Shown here in pieces: positions 15,543-22,965 of a stretch of DNA of 50,217 nucleotides. Location of the stretch: positions 36,697 to 86,913 of the forward strand of contig NZ_VTHJ01000041.1 in NCBI RefSeq assembly GCF_008386495.1. The letters are read 5' to 3'. The stretch is from Streptomyces tailanensis (GTDB lineage Bacteria; Actinomycetota; Actinomycetes; Streptomycetales; Streptomycetaceae). The position numbers and the translations under genes are program-made. Position 1 is the stretch's first letter, and the number at the start of each line of letters is the position of its first letter. The notes beneath the pieces are model-generated. The model saw only the letters and a list, made by a program, of their open reading frames with translations. It was not told the DNA's origin and did no database searches.

Positions 15543-16454
15543 TCAGTACCCCTCGTCCTCCAACCCCTCCGTGTCCTCCCCCTCCTCCTCCAGCGCCTGT
15601 CGGACCACGCGAAGGGCCATGCCCTCGGGATAGCCCTTGCGGGCGAGCATGCCCGCGAGGCGGCGGAGGCGTTTGTCGCGGTCGAGGCCTCGGGTGGAGC
15701 GCAGCTTGCGGGCGACGAGTTCGCGCGCGGTGGCCTCCTCCTGCTCGGAGTCGAGTTGGGCGACGGCCTCGTCGATCAGCGCCGAGTCGACGCCCTTGGT
15801 GCGCAATTCCCGGGCGAGGGCTCGTCGGGCGAGTCCCCTGCCGTGGTGGCGGGACTCCACCCAGGCGTCCGCGAACGCGCTGTCGTTGATGAGGCCGACC
15901 TCCTCGAACCGCGACAGCACCTCGTCCGCCACGTCGTCGGGGATCTCTCTTTTGTGCAGGGCGTCGGCGAGTTGCTTCCGTGTGCGCGGGGTCCCGGTGA
16001 GCAGGTGCAGGCAGATCGCGCGCGCCCGCTCAGCCGGGTCCCCTGAGGACTCCGCTCTCTCGGCCCTCGACGAGAGAGACGAGCCCTCGTTCTGAGTTCC
16101 CCCGTCCTCCGGGCCGTCGGCCGGCTCCCCGAAGCCACGCCGACGACCACCACGGCCGCGCCTGCCACGCTCGTCGCCGCCCGCACCTCGCCCGGCAACG
16201 CCACCGCGCCGACGGGCACCGCCGGGCGCGCCGCCGCCGGCGCGCGCACCGTCGTACGGTAGGCCGACATCACCGCCGTCGCCGTACGGTTCGGCGTCAT
16301 GCGGCTCGCCGTCGTAGGGGCCGGGCATGCCGTACGACGCCCCGTCGTCGTACGGTCCGAACCCCTCTGCGGCGGATCCCCCGGTACCCCCGCGCCCCCG
16401 GCTCTCAGGGGCACTGGGGTATGCGTACTCGCCCCAGTCCGTTCTGCGTGTCAC
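15543..16454 (-). CDS. recX: Recombination regulator RecX with a long disordered N-terminus
   Basis: This 303-residue protein has the RecX helical repeats in its C-terminal half (about residues 140-285: ARAICLHLLTGTPRTRKQLADAL, DDVADEVLSRFEEVGLINDSAFADAWVESRHHGRGLARRALARELRTKGV). RecX binds RecA filaments and limits their activity. The first 135 or so residues are low-complexity, with repeated PYD/PYG-Gly-rich units and then a very basic Arg/Gly stretch, and are not part of the core. The GTG at 16454 lies only 3 bp after the recA stop, so the two genes are surely cotranscribed. Most RecX proteins are about 150-200 residues, so the extension is unusual. Confidence 0.92.
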   Translation of the reverse strand: MTRRTDWGEYAYPSAPESRGRGGTGGSAAEGFGPYDDGASYGMPGPYDGEPHDAEPYGDGGDVGLPYDGARAGGGAPGGARRRGGVAGRGAGGDERGRRGRGGRRRGFGEPADGPEDGGTQNEGSSLSSRAERAESSGDPAERARAICLHLLTGTPRTRKQLADALHKREIPDDVADEVLSRFEEVGLINDSAFADAWVESRHHGRGLARRALARELRTKGVDSALIDEAVAQLDSEQEEATARELVARKLRSTRGLDRDKRLRRLAGMLARKGYPEGMALRVVRQALEEEGEDTEGLEDEGY

Positions 16455-16457
16455 GGA

Positions 16458-18677
16458 CTAGCTTTTCGCCGTCGCGGCCTTGGTCTTGGCGGCCTTGGCA
16501 GCGGGGGCTGGCACCGCCTTCGCAGTGTCGTCCGTGGGTGTGGCCGAGGCTGCCGCGTCTACGCCGGGCTCGGCGGCGGGCTCCTCCGGCCGCACTCCGA
16601 CGCCCAGCTTCTCCTTGATCTTCTTCTCGATCTCGTTGGCCAGGTCGGGGTTGTCCTTGAGGAAGTTGCGGGCGTTCTCCTTGCCCTGGCCGAGCTGGTC
16701 GCCCTCGTACGTGTACCAGGCGCCGGCCTTGCGGACGAAGCCGTGCTCCACGCCCATGTCGATCAGGCCGCCCTCGCGGCTGATGCCCTGGCCGTACAGG
16801 ATGTCGAACTCGGCCTGCTTGAAGGGCGGCGCGACCTTGTTCTTGACGACCTTGCAGCGGGTGCGGTTGCCGACCGCCTCCGTGCCGTCCTTCAGTGTCT
16901 CGATGCGGCGGATGTCGATACGCACCGAGGCGTAGAACTTCAGCGCGCGGCCACCGGTCGTGGTCTCCGGGCTGTTGTGGACCATGACTCCGTCCACGAA
17001 GTAGTTGTGCGTGCCCTCGACCTCGATGTCGAACTTCTTCATGGAACGCGTCGGCGGCTTGACGTGGACGTCGAGGATCTCCGAGGCCACCAGGCGCTGT
17101 GTCTCCTCGATGAACTCCGGCTCGACACCGAATCGACCGCGGAAACGCGGAAGGAGCTTGTACCCCATGGAGGGGTGCACGAAGGGAGCCACCATCTCCT
17201 GGAAACGCGCTGACGAGTCCGTGCTGAACTGCAGCACGGCCATCTGCCGCTCACCCGCGAGCCGCAGCCTCACGTCCAAGCCGTGTGTGTCTCGCAGGTA
17301 GTCGACAATGCGCTCCCTTGAGCCTTCACTCATGGCCTCGACACAGATCTCGATCCGGCCCGAGCCGCCTTCCGTACGTTCCTGAAGTCCCTGAGAACGC
17401 ACCGTGAAGCAGCCGTCGTCCATGTACCAGACGGCCAAGGCCAGCGGAGTCATCGCCTTGAGGTGCTCCCAAGTGATGTGCTTCTTGTCTCCGCCGAAGT
17501 AGACGACTTCCCTCAGCTCGTCCAGCTCTGGCAGCGGAGAGAAGTCCGCGAAGACCGCTCCCTTCTCGTTCTGCGTCCTAGAGCATCCGATGTTTCCGAG
17601 CAGCGAGACCTTCCAGTCCAGGTACTCGGCCTGTTTGGCACCGTGTCCCATACGGAAGCGGACGCCGGTGCGGCCCTTCCGGTTCGGGGAAAGGCTGCCG
17701 TCACCCATTAGTGCCCCGAGGACGACCTGCTCCTGCTGTGCGCTCAGTGCCTTCTTCTCGCTGATGAGCACACGATCCCCGGCGATCAGCTCACCCGCCT
17801 CGCGCCAGCCGCCGGGAGTTCGGATCAAGTGGTTCTCCGTCGCGGCGAACTGCGCCTTGCCGTTCTTCCCGGACTTGGCCACGGTGAATTGGAGGAACCG
17901 CTCAGCGTTGCCGTTGTCGAACCAGTTGGTGATGCGCCGAGGGACGATCTCGTCGGTCTCGGGGTCGTAGGAGAGGACCTCCACATCCATCCGCTGGTTG
18001 ACGATCTTGCCGATCTTCTCCTGCGTGCCGTCGGCGAGCGTGACCCGAGTCGAGTAGTTGAAGCACCCGAACATCACGCCGATCTTCTCGCGGAGCTGGT
18101 TGATGAAGATCGCGGTGGTCTTGGACTGGTTGAGCGCGCTGGTGATCTTCCGCAGGGCCTGGCTCATCAGTCGGGCCTGCAGACCCACGTGGCTGTCGCC
18201 CATCTCGCCCTCGATCTCCGCGCGCGGGACGAGCGCGGCGACGGAGTCGATGACGATGAGGTCGAGGGCGCCGGAGCGGACCAGCATGTCCACGATCTCC
18301 AGGGCCTGCTCGCCGTTGTCCGGCTGGGAGAGGATCAGGTTGTCGATGTCGACGCCGAGCTTCTTGGCGTACTCAGGGTCGAGGGCGTGCTCCGCGTCCA
18401 CGAAGGCCACCTGGCCGCCGGCCTTCTGCGCGTTGGCCACCGCGTGCAGGGTCAGGGTCGTCTTGCCGGAGGACTCCGGGCCGTATACCTCCACCACTCG
18501 GCCGCGCGGCAGGCCGCCGACACCGAGGGCGACGTCGAGTGCGGTCGACCCGGTGGGGATGACCTCGATGGGCTCGTTCGGCCGCTCGCCCAGGCGCATC
18601 ACCGCGCCCTTGCCGAACTGCCGTTCAATTTGTGCGAGCGCGGCGTCGAGCGCCTTCTCGCGGTCGGTTCCTGCCAT
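16458..18677 (-). CDS. recA: RecA recombinase precursor containing an intein
   Basis: This is a 739-residue precursor. Exteins 1-204 and 569-739 join to a 375-residue RecA, the normal Streptomyces length. The N-extein has Walker A GPESSGKT (66-73), the LIVIDSVAALVPRAEIEGEMGD core and IFINQLREKIGVMFG up to the intein. The C-extein resumes with SPETTTGGRALKFYASVR, includes KVVKNKVAPPFKQAEFDILYG, and ends in a Lys/Ala-rich tail. RecA forms filaments on ssDNA, carries out strand exchange and triggers LexA self-cleavage. The ATG at 18677 (MAGTDREKALDAAL) is the family start. The gene is followed 3 bp later by recX and preceded by a LexA-type box. Splicing is required for function, as the intein interrupts the ATPase core. 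Confidence 0.97.
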   Translation of the reverse strand: MAGTDREKALDAALAQIERQFGKGAVMRLGERPNEPIEVIPTGSTALDVALGVGGLPRGRVVEVYGPESSGKTTLTLHAVANAQKAGGQVAFVDAEHALDPEYAKKLGVDIDNLILSQPDNGEQALEIVDMLVRSGALDLIVIDSVAALVPRAEIEGEMGDSHVGLQARLMSQALRKITSALNQSKTTAIFINQLREKIGVMFGCFNYSTRVTLADGTQEKIGKIVNQRMDVEVLSYDPETDEIVPRRITNWFDNGNAERFLQFTVAKSGKNGKAQFAATENHLIRTPGGWREAGELIAGDRVLISEKKALSAQQEQVVLGALMGDGSLSPNRKGRTGVRFRMGHGAKQAEYLDWKVSLLGNIGCSRTQNEKGAVFADFSPLPELDELREVVYFGGDKKHITWEHLKAMTPLALAVWYMDDGCFTVRSQGLQERTEGGSGRIEICVEAMSEGSRERIVDYLRDTHGLDVRLRLAGERQMAVLQFSTDSSARFQEMVAPFVHPSMGYKLLPRFRGRFGVEPEFIEETQRLVASEILDVHVKPPTRSMKKFDIEVEGTHNYFVDGVMVHNSPETTTGGRALKFYASVRIDIRRIETLKDGTEAVGNRTRCKVVKNKVAPPFKQAEFDILYGQGISREGGLIDMGVEHGFVRKAGAWYTYEGDQLGQGKENARNFLKDNPDLANEIEKKIKEKLGVGVRPEEPAAEPGVDAAASATPTDDTAKAVPAPAAKAAKTKAATAKS
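16974..18065 (-). other. RecA intein with LAGLIDADG homing endonuclease (364 residues)
   Basis: The intein starts with Cys (CFNYSTRVTLADG, block A; Cys codon 18063-18065) and ends VDGVMVHN (Asn codon 16974-16976), followed by the +1 Ser of SPETT. Block B reads FAATENHLIRTPGG; the last strand is FDIEVEGTHNYFV. Two LAGLIDADG motifs are present, VLGALMGDGSL (about intein residues 115-124) and LAVWYMDDGCF (about 210-220), so the homing endonuclease looks complete. Cys1, the block B His, the penultimate His and terminal Asn are all intact, so splicing should work. Site and sequence resemble what I recall of the M. leprae RecA intein. GC looks lower than the flanking exteins. Confidence 0.95.
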
Positions 18678-18837
18678 GGGTTCCACCCGATTTGCTTGAG
18701 TCGATCGCTTCACGTGAAAGACGCTAACGCCTGCCACTGACAATGGGCCCCGACGCCCGCCCCGCCTGTGGATAACTCGGGCACTTCTCCACGAAAACCC
18801 TCTCGAAACGCCCACCTCAGGCCTCGCCGGAGCCTCC

Positions 18838-18867
18838 ATAAGAATGGATGTTCGATTTTTGTGTCAA
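18838..18867 (-). promoter_or_regulatory. recA promoter with LexA (SOS) box
   Basis: Read on the - strand: TTGACA (18867-18862), an 18-bp spacer, then TCTTAT (18843-18838). Inside the spacer and touching the -10 lies GAACATCCATTC (18853-18842), one mismatch from the actinobacterial LexA consensus GAAC-N4-GTTC. The same sequence is recalled from the S. lividans recA promoter. Promoter and operator overlap fits SOS repression by LexA. About 160 bp of 5' leader separates it from the recA ATG. Confidence 0.85.
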
Positions 18868-18906
18868 GCGCACCACGTGACCGCCGGGAAGTTCCGGGAG
18901 CGCTGT

Positions 18907-18990
18907 CTACGCGTGCCGGACGACGTCGTAGATCGTCTGGGAGGTGGGCGCCGGGTCACTGTCTCCTTTGTCCGGTTGCCGTGCTTCCAT
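18907..18990 (-). CDS. Possible small protein (27 residues) upstream of recA
   Basis: A short frame MEARQPDKGDSDPA… ends …TIYDVVRHA. It has a GGAGGT ribosome binding site 9 bases before its ATG at 18990 and fairly normal third-position bias, but no recognised family. It lies between the AI-2E exporter gene and the recA promoter on the same strand. The 18678-19042 interval otherwise holds only the recA leader and promoter. It may be a chance ORF. Confidence 0.25.
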   Translation of the reverse strand: MEARQPDKGDSDPAPTSQTIYDVVRHA

Positions 18991-19042
18991 GATGAAGCGA
19001 CCTCCGGTGACAGTGCTCTGCCAGGCTATGGCGACAGCCGTC

Positions 19043-20467
19043 TTACGAGGCGCCGCCCTGAGGTTCGGCACTGTCGTCGATCCCTGCGCCGTCCTCGGAC
19101 CCCGTGTCCCGTCGCCCGGTGTCGTCGTCCCGCTGCGCGGCGGTGGAGTCGTCCGCCGACCGCTTCGGGCCCCACTTGTCCTCCAGCCGCTTGCGCACGC
19201 GCGTGAGGACGTCTCCGTCGGCCCGGCCTTCCTCACGCGGCCGGTGTGACCGGCTCAGGCGCGCGAGGATGTTGACCGAGCCACGCCTGCGGTGCCCGTG
19301 CACGCGGGGGTCGTCCGTGACGTCGTACCGCTTCACGTAGGCCCCGAGGAACGCCTGCAGGGTGGCGATGGCGGGGATGGCTATGAGCGCGCCGACGGCA
19401 CCGAGGAGCGCGGTGCCCGCGACGACCGATCCGAAGGCGACCGCCGGGTGGATGTCCACGGTCTTCGCGGTCAGCTTGGGCTGCAGCACATAGTTCTCGA
19501 ACTGCTGATAGATGACGACGAAGACGAGCACCCACAGCGCGTACCACGGGTCGACCGTGAAGGCGATCAGCATCGGCAGGGCACCCGCCAGGTAGGTGCC
19601 GATGGTGGGGATGAACTGCGATACCAGACCGACCCAGACGGCGAGCGCGGGCGCATAGGGCACGTCGAGATACTCCAGCAGGATGTAGTGCGCTATGCCG
19701 GATATCAGCGCCATCAGACCGCGCGAGTACAAATAGCCACCGGTCTTGTCGACGGCGATCTCCCACGCGCGCAGCACCTCCGCCTGTCTGGCGGGCGGCA
19801 GCACGGAGCACAGCGCGCGTCTCAGTCGCGGGCCGTCGGCGGCGAAGTAGAACGAGAACAGCGCGATCGTCAGCAGTCGAAAGAGACCACCCAGGACCTG
19901 CGTGGAGATGTCCAGCACCCCGGTTGCGCTGTTCTGCACGTATCTCTGCAGCCAGTCGGAGCGGAGCAGCCCCTCCTGGATGTCGACGCGCCTCAGCTCG
20001 GTGTGGAAGGTGGTGTTGATCCAGCTGATGACGGAGTCGAGGTACGCCGGGAAGTCTTCGACCATCTTGATGATCTGTCCGGCGAGCATCGAGCCGAGCA
20101 GCGTGACGAAGCCGGCGGCCGTGACCAGGGTGATCAGGAAGACGAGGAAGGTGGCGAAGCCCCTGCGCAGGCCCTTGGAAGCCATCCAGCTCACCGCGGG
20201 CTCGATCGCGAGCGCCAGGAAGAACGCGATGAGGATGTTGATCAGCAGCCCGATGAGCTGGTGGAACGCCCAACTGCCCAACTGGAAGACGGCGACGAGC
20301 GCGAGCGCCAGCACCATGGCGCGCGGCAGCCAGCGCGGCATGCGCGCGCTCGGCGCGGCGCCGGGACCAGCCTGGGGCCGGATGGGCGGCGTCGTACCGA
20401 GCGGGGATGCCTCGTTCTGGACCTGCGCGGTCTCGTCTGTGGGGGCCACGGAGCAAGTCTGGCCCAC
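19043..20467 (-). CDS. AI-2E family transporter (UPF0118/PerM-like membrane protein)
   Basis: This 474-residue membrane protein begins with a GTG at 20467; a GTG at 20449 (VAPTDETAQ) is an equally plausible start. After a variable cytoplasmic N-tail come paired helices (about residues 48-110: AMVLALALVAVFQLGSW and LIGLLINILIAFFLALAIEPAVSW), an amphipathic periplasmic-like segment and a C-terminal helix cluster with SQFIPTIGTYLAGALPMLIAF and GTALLGAVGALIAIPAIATL, typical of the PerM/AI-2E exporter family. The last 90 or so residues are charged and disordered. The substrate is unknown; the family name derives from an E. coli member and does not prove autoinducer export. Confidence 0.88.
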   Translation of the reverse strand: MGQTCSVAPTDETAQVQNEASPLGTTPPIRPQAGPGAAPSARMPRWLPRAMVLALALVAVFQLGSWAFHQLIGLLINILIAFFLALAIEPAVSWMASKGLRRGFATFLVFLITLVTAAGFVTLLGSMLAGQIIKMVEDFPAYLDSVISWINTTFHTELRRVDIQEGLLRSDWLQRYVQNSATGVLDISTQVLGGLFRLLTIALFSFYFAADGPRLRRALCSVLPPARQAEVLRAWEIAVDKTGGYLYSRGLMALISGIAHYILLEYLDVPYAPALAVWVGLVSQFIPTIGTYLAGALPMLIAFTVDPWYALWVLVFVVIYQQFENYVLQPKLTAKTVDIHPAVAFGSVVAGTALLGAVGALIAIPAIATLQAFLGAYVKRYDVTDDPRVHGHRRRGSVNILARLSRSHRPREEGRADGDVLTRVRKRLEDKWGPKRSADDSTAAQRDDDTGRRDTGSEDGAGIDDSAEPQGGAS

Positions 20468-20542
20468 TCCACCGACAATCAGACCCCGCCCCCGGATCTT
20501 CCCGCCCGGTGACCGACGGCCGCCTTCGAAGTCCGTGACGTT

Positions 20543-20737
20543 TCAGCGGTTTTCAGCCGGAACGCCCATGGTCGTGCACACCACGCGCCACACGTCCTTG
20601 GCCTCCCAGCCGACGTCCAGGGCCTCGTTCACCGTGCGCCCGCCGAGTTCGGACATCACATGATCGCGCGCAAAGGTTTCGGCGTATCCCTCACCGAAGT
20701 GATCCGCCATCCGCTGCCAGAAGACCGTCAACCGCAT
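20543..20737 (-). CDS. DUF3046 family protein
   Basis: A 64-residue protein, MRLTVFWQRMADHFGEGYAE, with ARDHVMSELGGRTVNEALD and WEAKDVWRVVCTTMGVP. This is the conserved small actinobacterial DUF3046 family, commonly found next to recA/recX, as here. The function is unknown. The ATG at 20737 starts the conserved core; longer in-frame starts reach 20893 but overlap the divergent gene. Confidence 0.85.
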   Translation of the reverse strand: MRLTVFWQRMADHFGEGYAETFARDHVMSELGGRTVNEALDVGWEAKDVWRVVCTTMGVPAENR

Positions 20738-20816
20738 GACTCCAGTATCCCGCCCCAGGGGGTGGGCCTGGCCGGGAGGGCTTGCCGAGACCGCTTTCCG
20801 TCCTACGGTCTGACCC

Positions 20817-21779
20817 ATGGCCGAAACTGGAGCATCCCCACTCCCCCCGACACCCCCGGCGCACACCCCACTGGGCCGCGCCGAGCAGTTCATCTGGCTG
20901 ACCGCGCGTGTACTGGAGCAGCGCCGCTTCGCGTACCACTTCCTCGGCGGGACCGATGGGACCGATGAGAGCGCCGACGCGGTGGAGACCGCGCTGGCCG
21001 CCTACCGCAACGCCGACGAGGGGTACGGCCACGCGCTCGAGCCCGATCTGCGCGGGCCCGTGAGCCAGCCGCTGCACACCGGGCACGCGCTGCGGGTCCT
21101 GGACTCGATCGGGCGTTGCGGCGGGCAGCGGGTGGAGCGTGTGTGCCGCTATCTGACCGCGGTGTCGACTCCGGACGGCGCCCTTCCCGCGGTGCATCCC
21201 AGTCAGCGGGGTTATCCGGCGGCCCCTTTCGTGCCGATCGTCGACGACCCGCCCAGTGATCTGCTGGCCACCGGGCCCGTGGTGGGTCTGCTGCACCGCA
21301 ACCAGGTGTGGCACGCGTGGCTGTTCCGGGCCACCGACTTCTGCTGGCAGACGATCGAGTCCATGGAGAAGTCGCACCCCTACGAGGTGCAGGCCGCCGT
21401 GACGTTCCTGGACTCCGTGCCCGACCGCCCGCGCGCGCAGGCCGCCGCCGACCGGCTGGGCCGCCTGGTGCGTGAACACCGGCTCGCCGTGCTGGACCCG
21501 GAGCGACTGGAGGAGTACCCGGTCCCGGCCGGTTACGCCCCGGGCGAGCACCACTTCCCGCACGACTTCGCGCGTACTCCGGAGTCGCTCTCGCGCGCGT
21601 GGTTCACCGACGAGGAGATGGCCCGCTCACTCGATTCCCTGGCGAGCGAGCAGCAGGAGGACGGCGGCTGGCCAATCCGCTGGCGGCGGTGGGCGCCGGG
21701 AACCGCCCTGGAGAGCCGTCCGATCGTGACGATCGAGGCGCTGCGTACGTTGCGGGCGTACGGTCGGTCGATCGGCTGA
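20817..21779 (+). CDS. Alpha/alpha-toroid (prenyltransferase/terpene cyclase-like) protein of unknown function
   Basis: This 320-residue, largely helical protein contains repeats resembling the QW / PFTB repeats of the alpha6-alpha6 barrel superfamily: ALAAYRNADEGYGHALEPDLRGP and EQQEDGGWPIRWRRWAPGTALESRPIVTIEALRTL. Catalytic DxDD or DDxxD motifs of true cyclases are not visible, so terpene synthesis should not be assumed. It stands alone on the + strand, divergent from the DUF3046/AI-2E genes. The ATG at 20817 is the only early start. Confidence 0.7.
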   Translation: MAETGASPLPPTPPAHTPLGRAEQFIWLTARVLEQRRFAYHFLGGTDGTDESADAVETALAAYRNADEGYGHALEPDLRGPVSQPLHTGHALRVLDSIGRCGGQRVERVCRYLTAVSTPDGALPAVHPSQRGYPAAPFVPIVDDPPSDLLATGPVVGLLHRNQVWHAWLFRATDFCWQTIESMEKSHPYEVQAAVTFLDSVPDRPRAQAAADRLGRLVREHRLAVLDPERLEEYPVPAGYAPGEHHFPHDFARTPESLSRAWFTDEEMARSLDSLASEQQEDGGWPIRWRRWAPGTALESRPIVTIEALRTLRAYGRSIG

Positions 21780-21849
21780 GGAGCCGGGGCGAGGGCCGGC
21801 GGGGGGTTGCGCGGAGCGGGCACGCGTGCGTGCGATGCGAACGCGGGTA

Positions 21850-21861
21850 CACGCGCGCGTG
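21850..21861. repeat. Palindrome CACGCGCGCGTG, copy 2
   Basis: The same 12-bp palindrome as at 3887, here in the gap between two convergent genes and 13 bp before the azlD stop. A related CACGCGTGCGTGCG lies about 30 bp upstream. Confidence 0.6.
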
Positions 21862-21874
21862 CCGTGCGGCGGCG

Positions 21875-22183
21875 TCAACCCGTCATCGCCCGCACCCCCG
21901 CCGTGACGATCACCGCCACGGCCACGACGAGCAGGAAGGGGGCGCGCAGGAGGAGGGCTACGGCGGCTGCGGCGAGCCCTGCGGCCCTCGCGTCCAGTAT
22001 GAGGAGGCGTCCGTCGGCGAAGGTCTGCTGGGCCGTGAGGGCGGCAAGGAGGGCCACGGGGAGCAGGGCGGCGAGGCGCTGCACGAGGGGCCGTTCCAGT
22101 ACGCCCTCGGGGACCAGCAGGCCGATGAGCTTGACGGCGTAGCAGCCGATGGCGGTCACGGTGATCGCGATCCAGACGTTCAT
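21875..22183 (-). CDS. azlD: AzlD family branched-chain amino acid exporter subunit
   Basis: This 102-residue membrane protein has about four hydrophobic segments and matches the AzlD pattern: WIAITVTAIGCYAVKLIGLLVP at the start and AALLPVALLAALTAQQTF in the middle. It pairs with AzlC to export branched-chain amino acids or analogues. Its start overlaps the azlC stop by 4 bp (ATGA), indicating coupled translation. Confidence 0.88.
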   Translation of the reverse strand: MNVWIAITVTAIGCYAVKLIGLLVPEGVLERPLVQRLAALLPVALLAALTAQQTFADGRLLILDARAAGLAAAAVALLLRAPFLLVVAVAVIVTAGVRAMTG

Positions 22184-22965
22184 CGGGCCGCCTCCTGTTC
22201 GCCGTCCTGTCGGTCGTTCTGCCGGTCGTTCCTCCGGCCGTCCCGTCGCTCGTCGGTCTTCCGGCGGCCTTCCGCCCAGAGGACGACCGGGGCGGCCGCC
22301 GCGGCCACCAGGACCGGAACCCCGGCGGGCAGCACGGGCAGCAGAGCAAGCCCGAGGATGATGGCGATGCCCGCCACGGCCCGCTCCCTGGTCGTCTTCA
22401 GCATCGGCGCAAGGAGTGCCAGGAAGACGGCGGGCCCGGCCGCGTCGAGCCCCCAGGCGTCGGTGTCACCGATGGCCTCGGCGCCGAGCGCACCGAGGAG
22501 CGTGGTGAGATTCCACAGCACGTAGAGGGGGAGCCCGGTGACGGTGAAACCGATCCGGGCGGCACGGCGGGTGGGCTGGGCGAGGGCGACGACCGTGGTC
22601 TCGTCGATGACCCACTGCGCGGCGAAGGGCCGTACCGCGCGCGGGAGGGCCAGCAACTGCGACAGACGCAGCCCGTAGAACGCGTTGCGCACGCCGAGGA
22701 AGAAGGCCCCGGCGGCCGCCGTGAACGGGTTGCCGCCGGCCGCGAGCGCGCCCACCAGGGCGAACTGGGAAGCTCCGGTGAACACCAGGAGGCTCAGCAC
22801 GCAGGTCTGGGCGAGGCTGAGCCCGCTGCCGGCCGAGGTCACCCCGAAGGCGAACCCGGACAGTCCGACGGCGACCCCGACTCCCAGGGCGTCCCGGACG
22901 ACGGCTCGGTCCGGCTTGGCTTCGTCCGCGTCGTGTGTGTCTGCGAGAGCTGTCTGTTCTGCCAC
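22180..22965 (-). CDS. azlC: AzlC family branched-chain amino acid exporter
   Basis: This 261-residue membrane protein is recognised by LGVGVAVGLSGFAFGVTSAGSGLSLAQTCVLSLLVFTGASQFALVG (about residues 27-72), the AzlC core, and by FFLGVRNAFYGLRLSQLL and WVIDETTVVALAQP. The GTG at 22965 has a poor Shine-Dalgarno but a promoter-like element whose -10 ends 7 bases before it, suggesting a leaderless transcript. The C-terminal 30 residues are highly charged (RRNDRQNDRQDGEQ). It overlaps the 3' end of the upstream AraC gene by about 127 bp in another frame. Confidence 0.9.
   Translation of the reverse strand: MAEQTALADTHDADEAKPDRAVVRDALGVGVAVGLSGFAFGVTSAGSGLSLAQTCVLSLLVFTGASQFALVGALAAGGNPFTAAAGAFFLGVRNAFYGLRLSQLLALPRAVRPFAAQWVIDETTVVALAQPTRRAARIGFTVTGLPLYVLWNLTTLLGALGAEAIGDTDAWGLDAAGPAVFLALLAPMLKTTRERAVAGIAIILGLALLPVLPAGVPVLVAAAAAPVVLWAEGRRKTDERRDGRRNDRQNDRQDGEQEAAR

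Noticed and set aside
20817..21779. Calling the toroid protein a terpene cyclase
   Set aside because: QW-like repeats are visible but no DxDD or DDxxD catalytic motif and no terpene genes around it.
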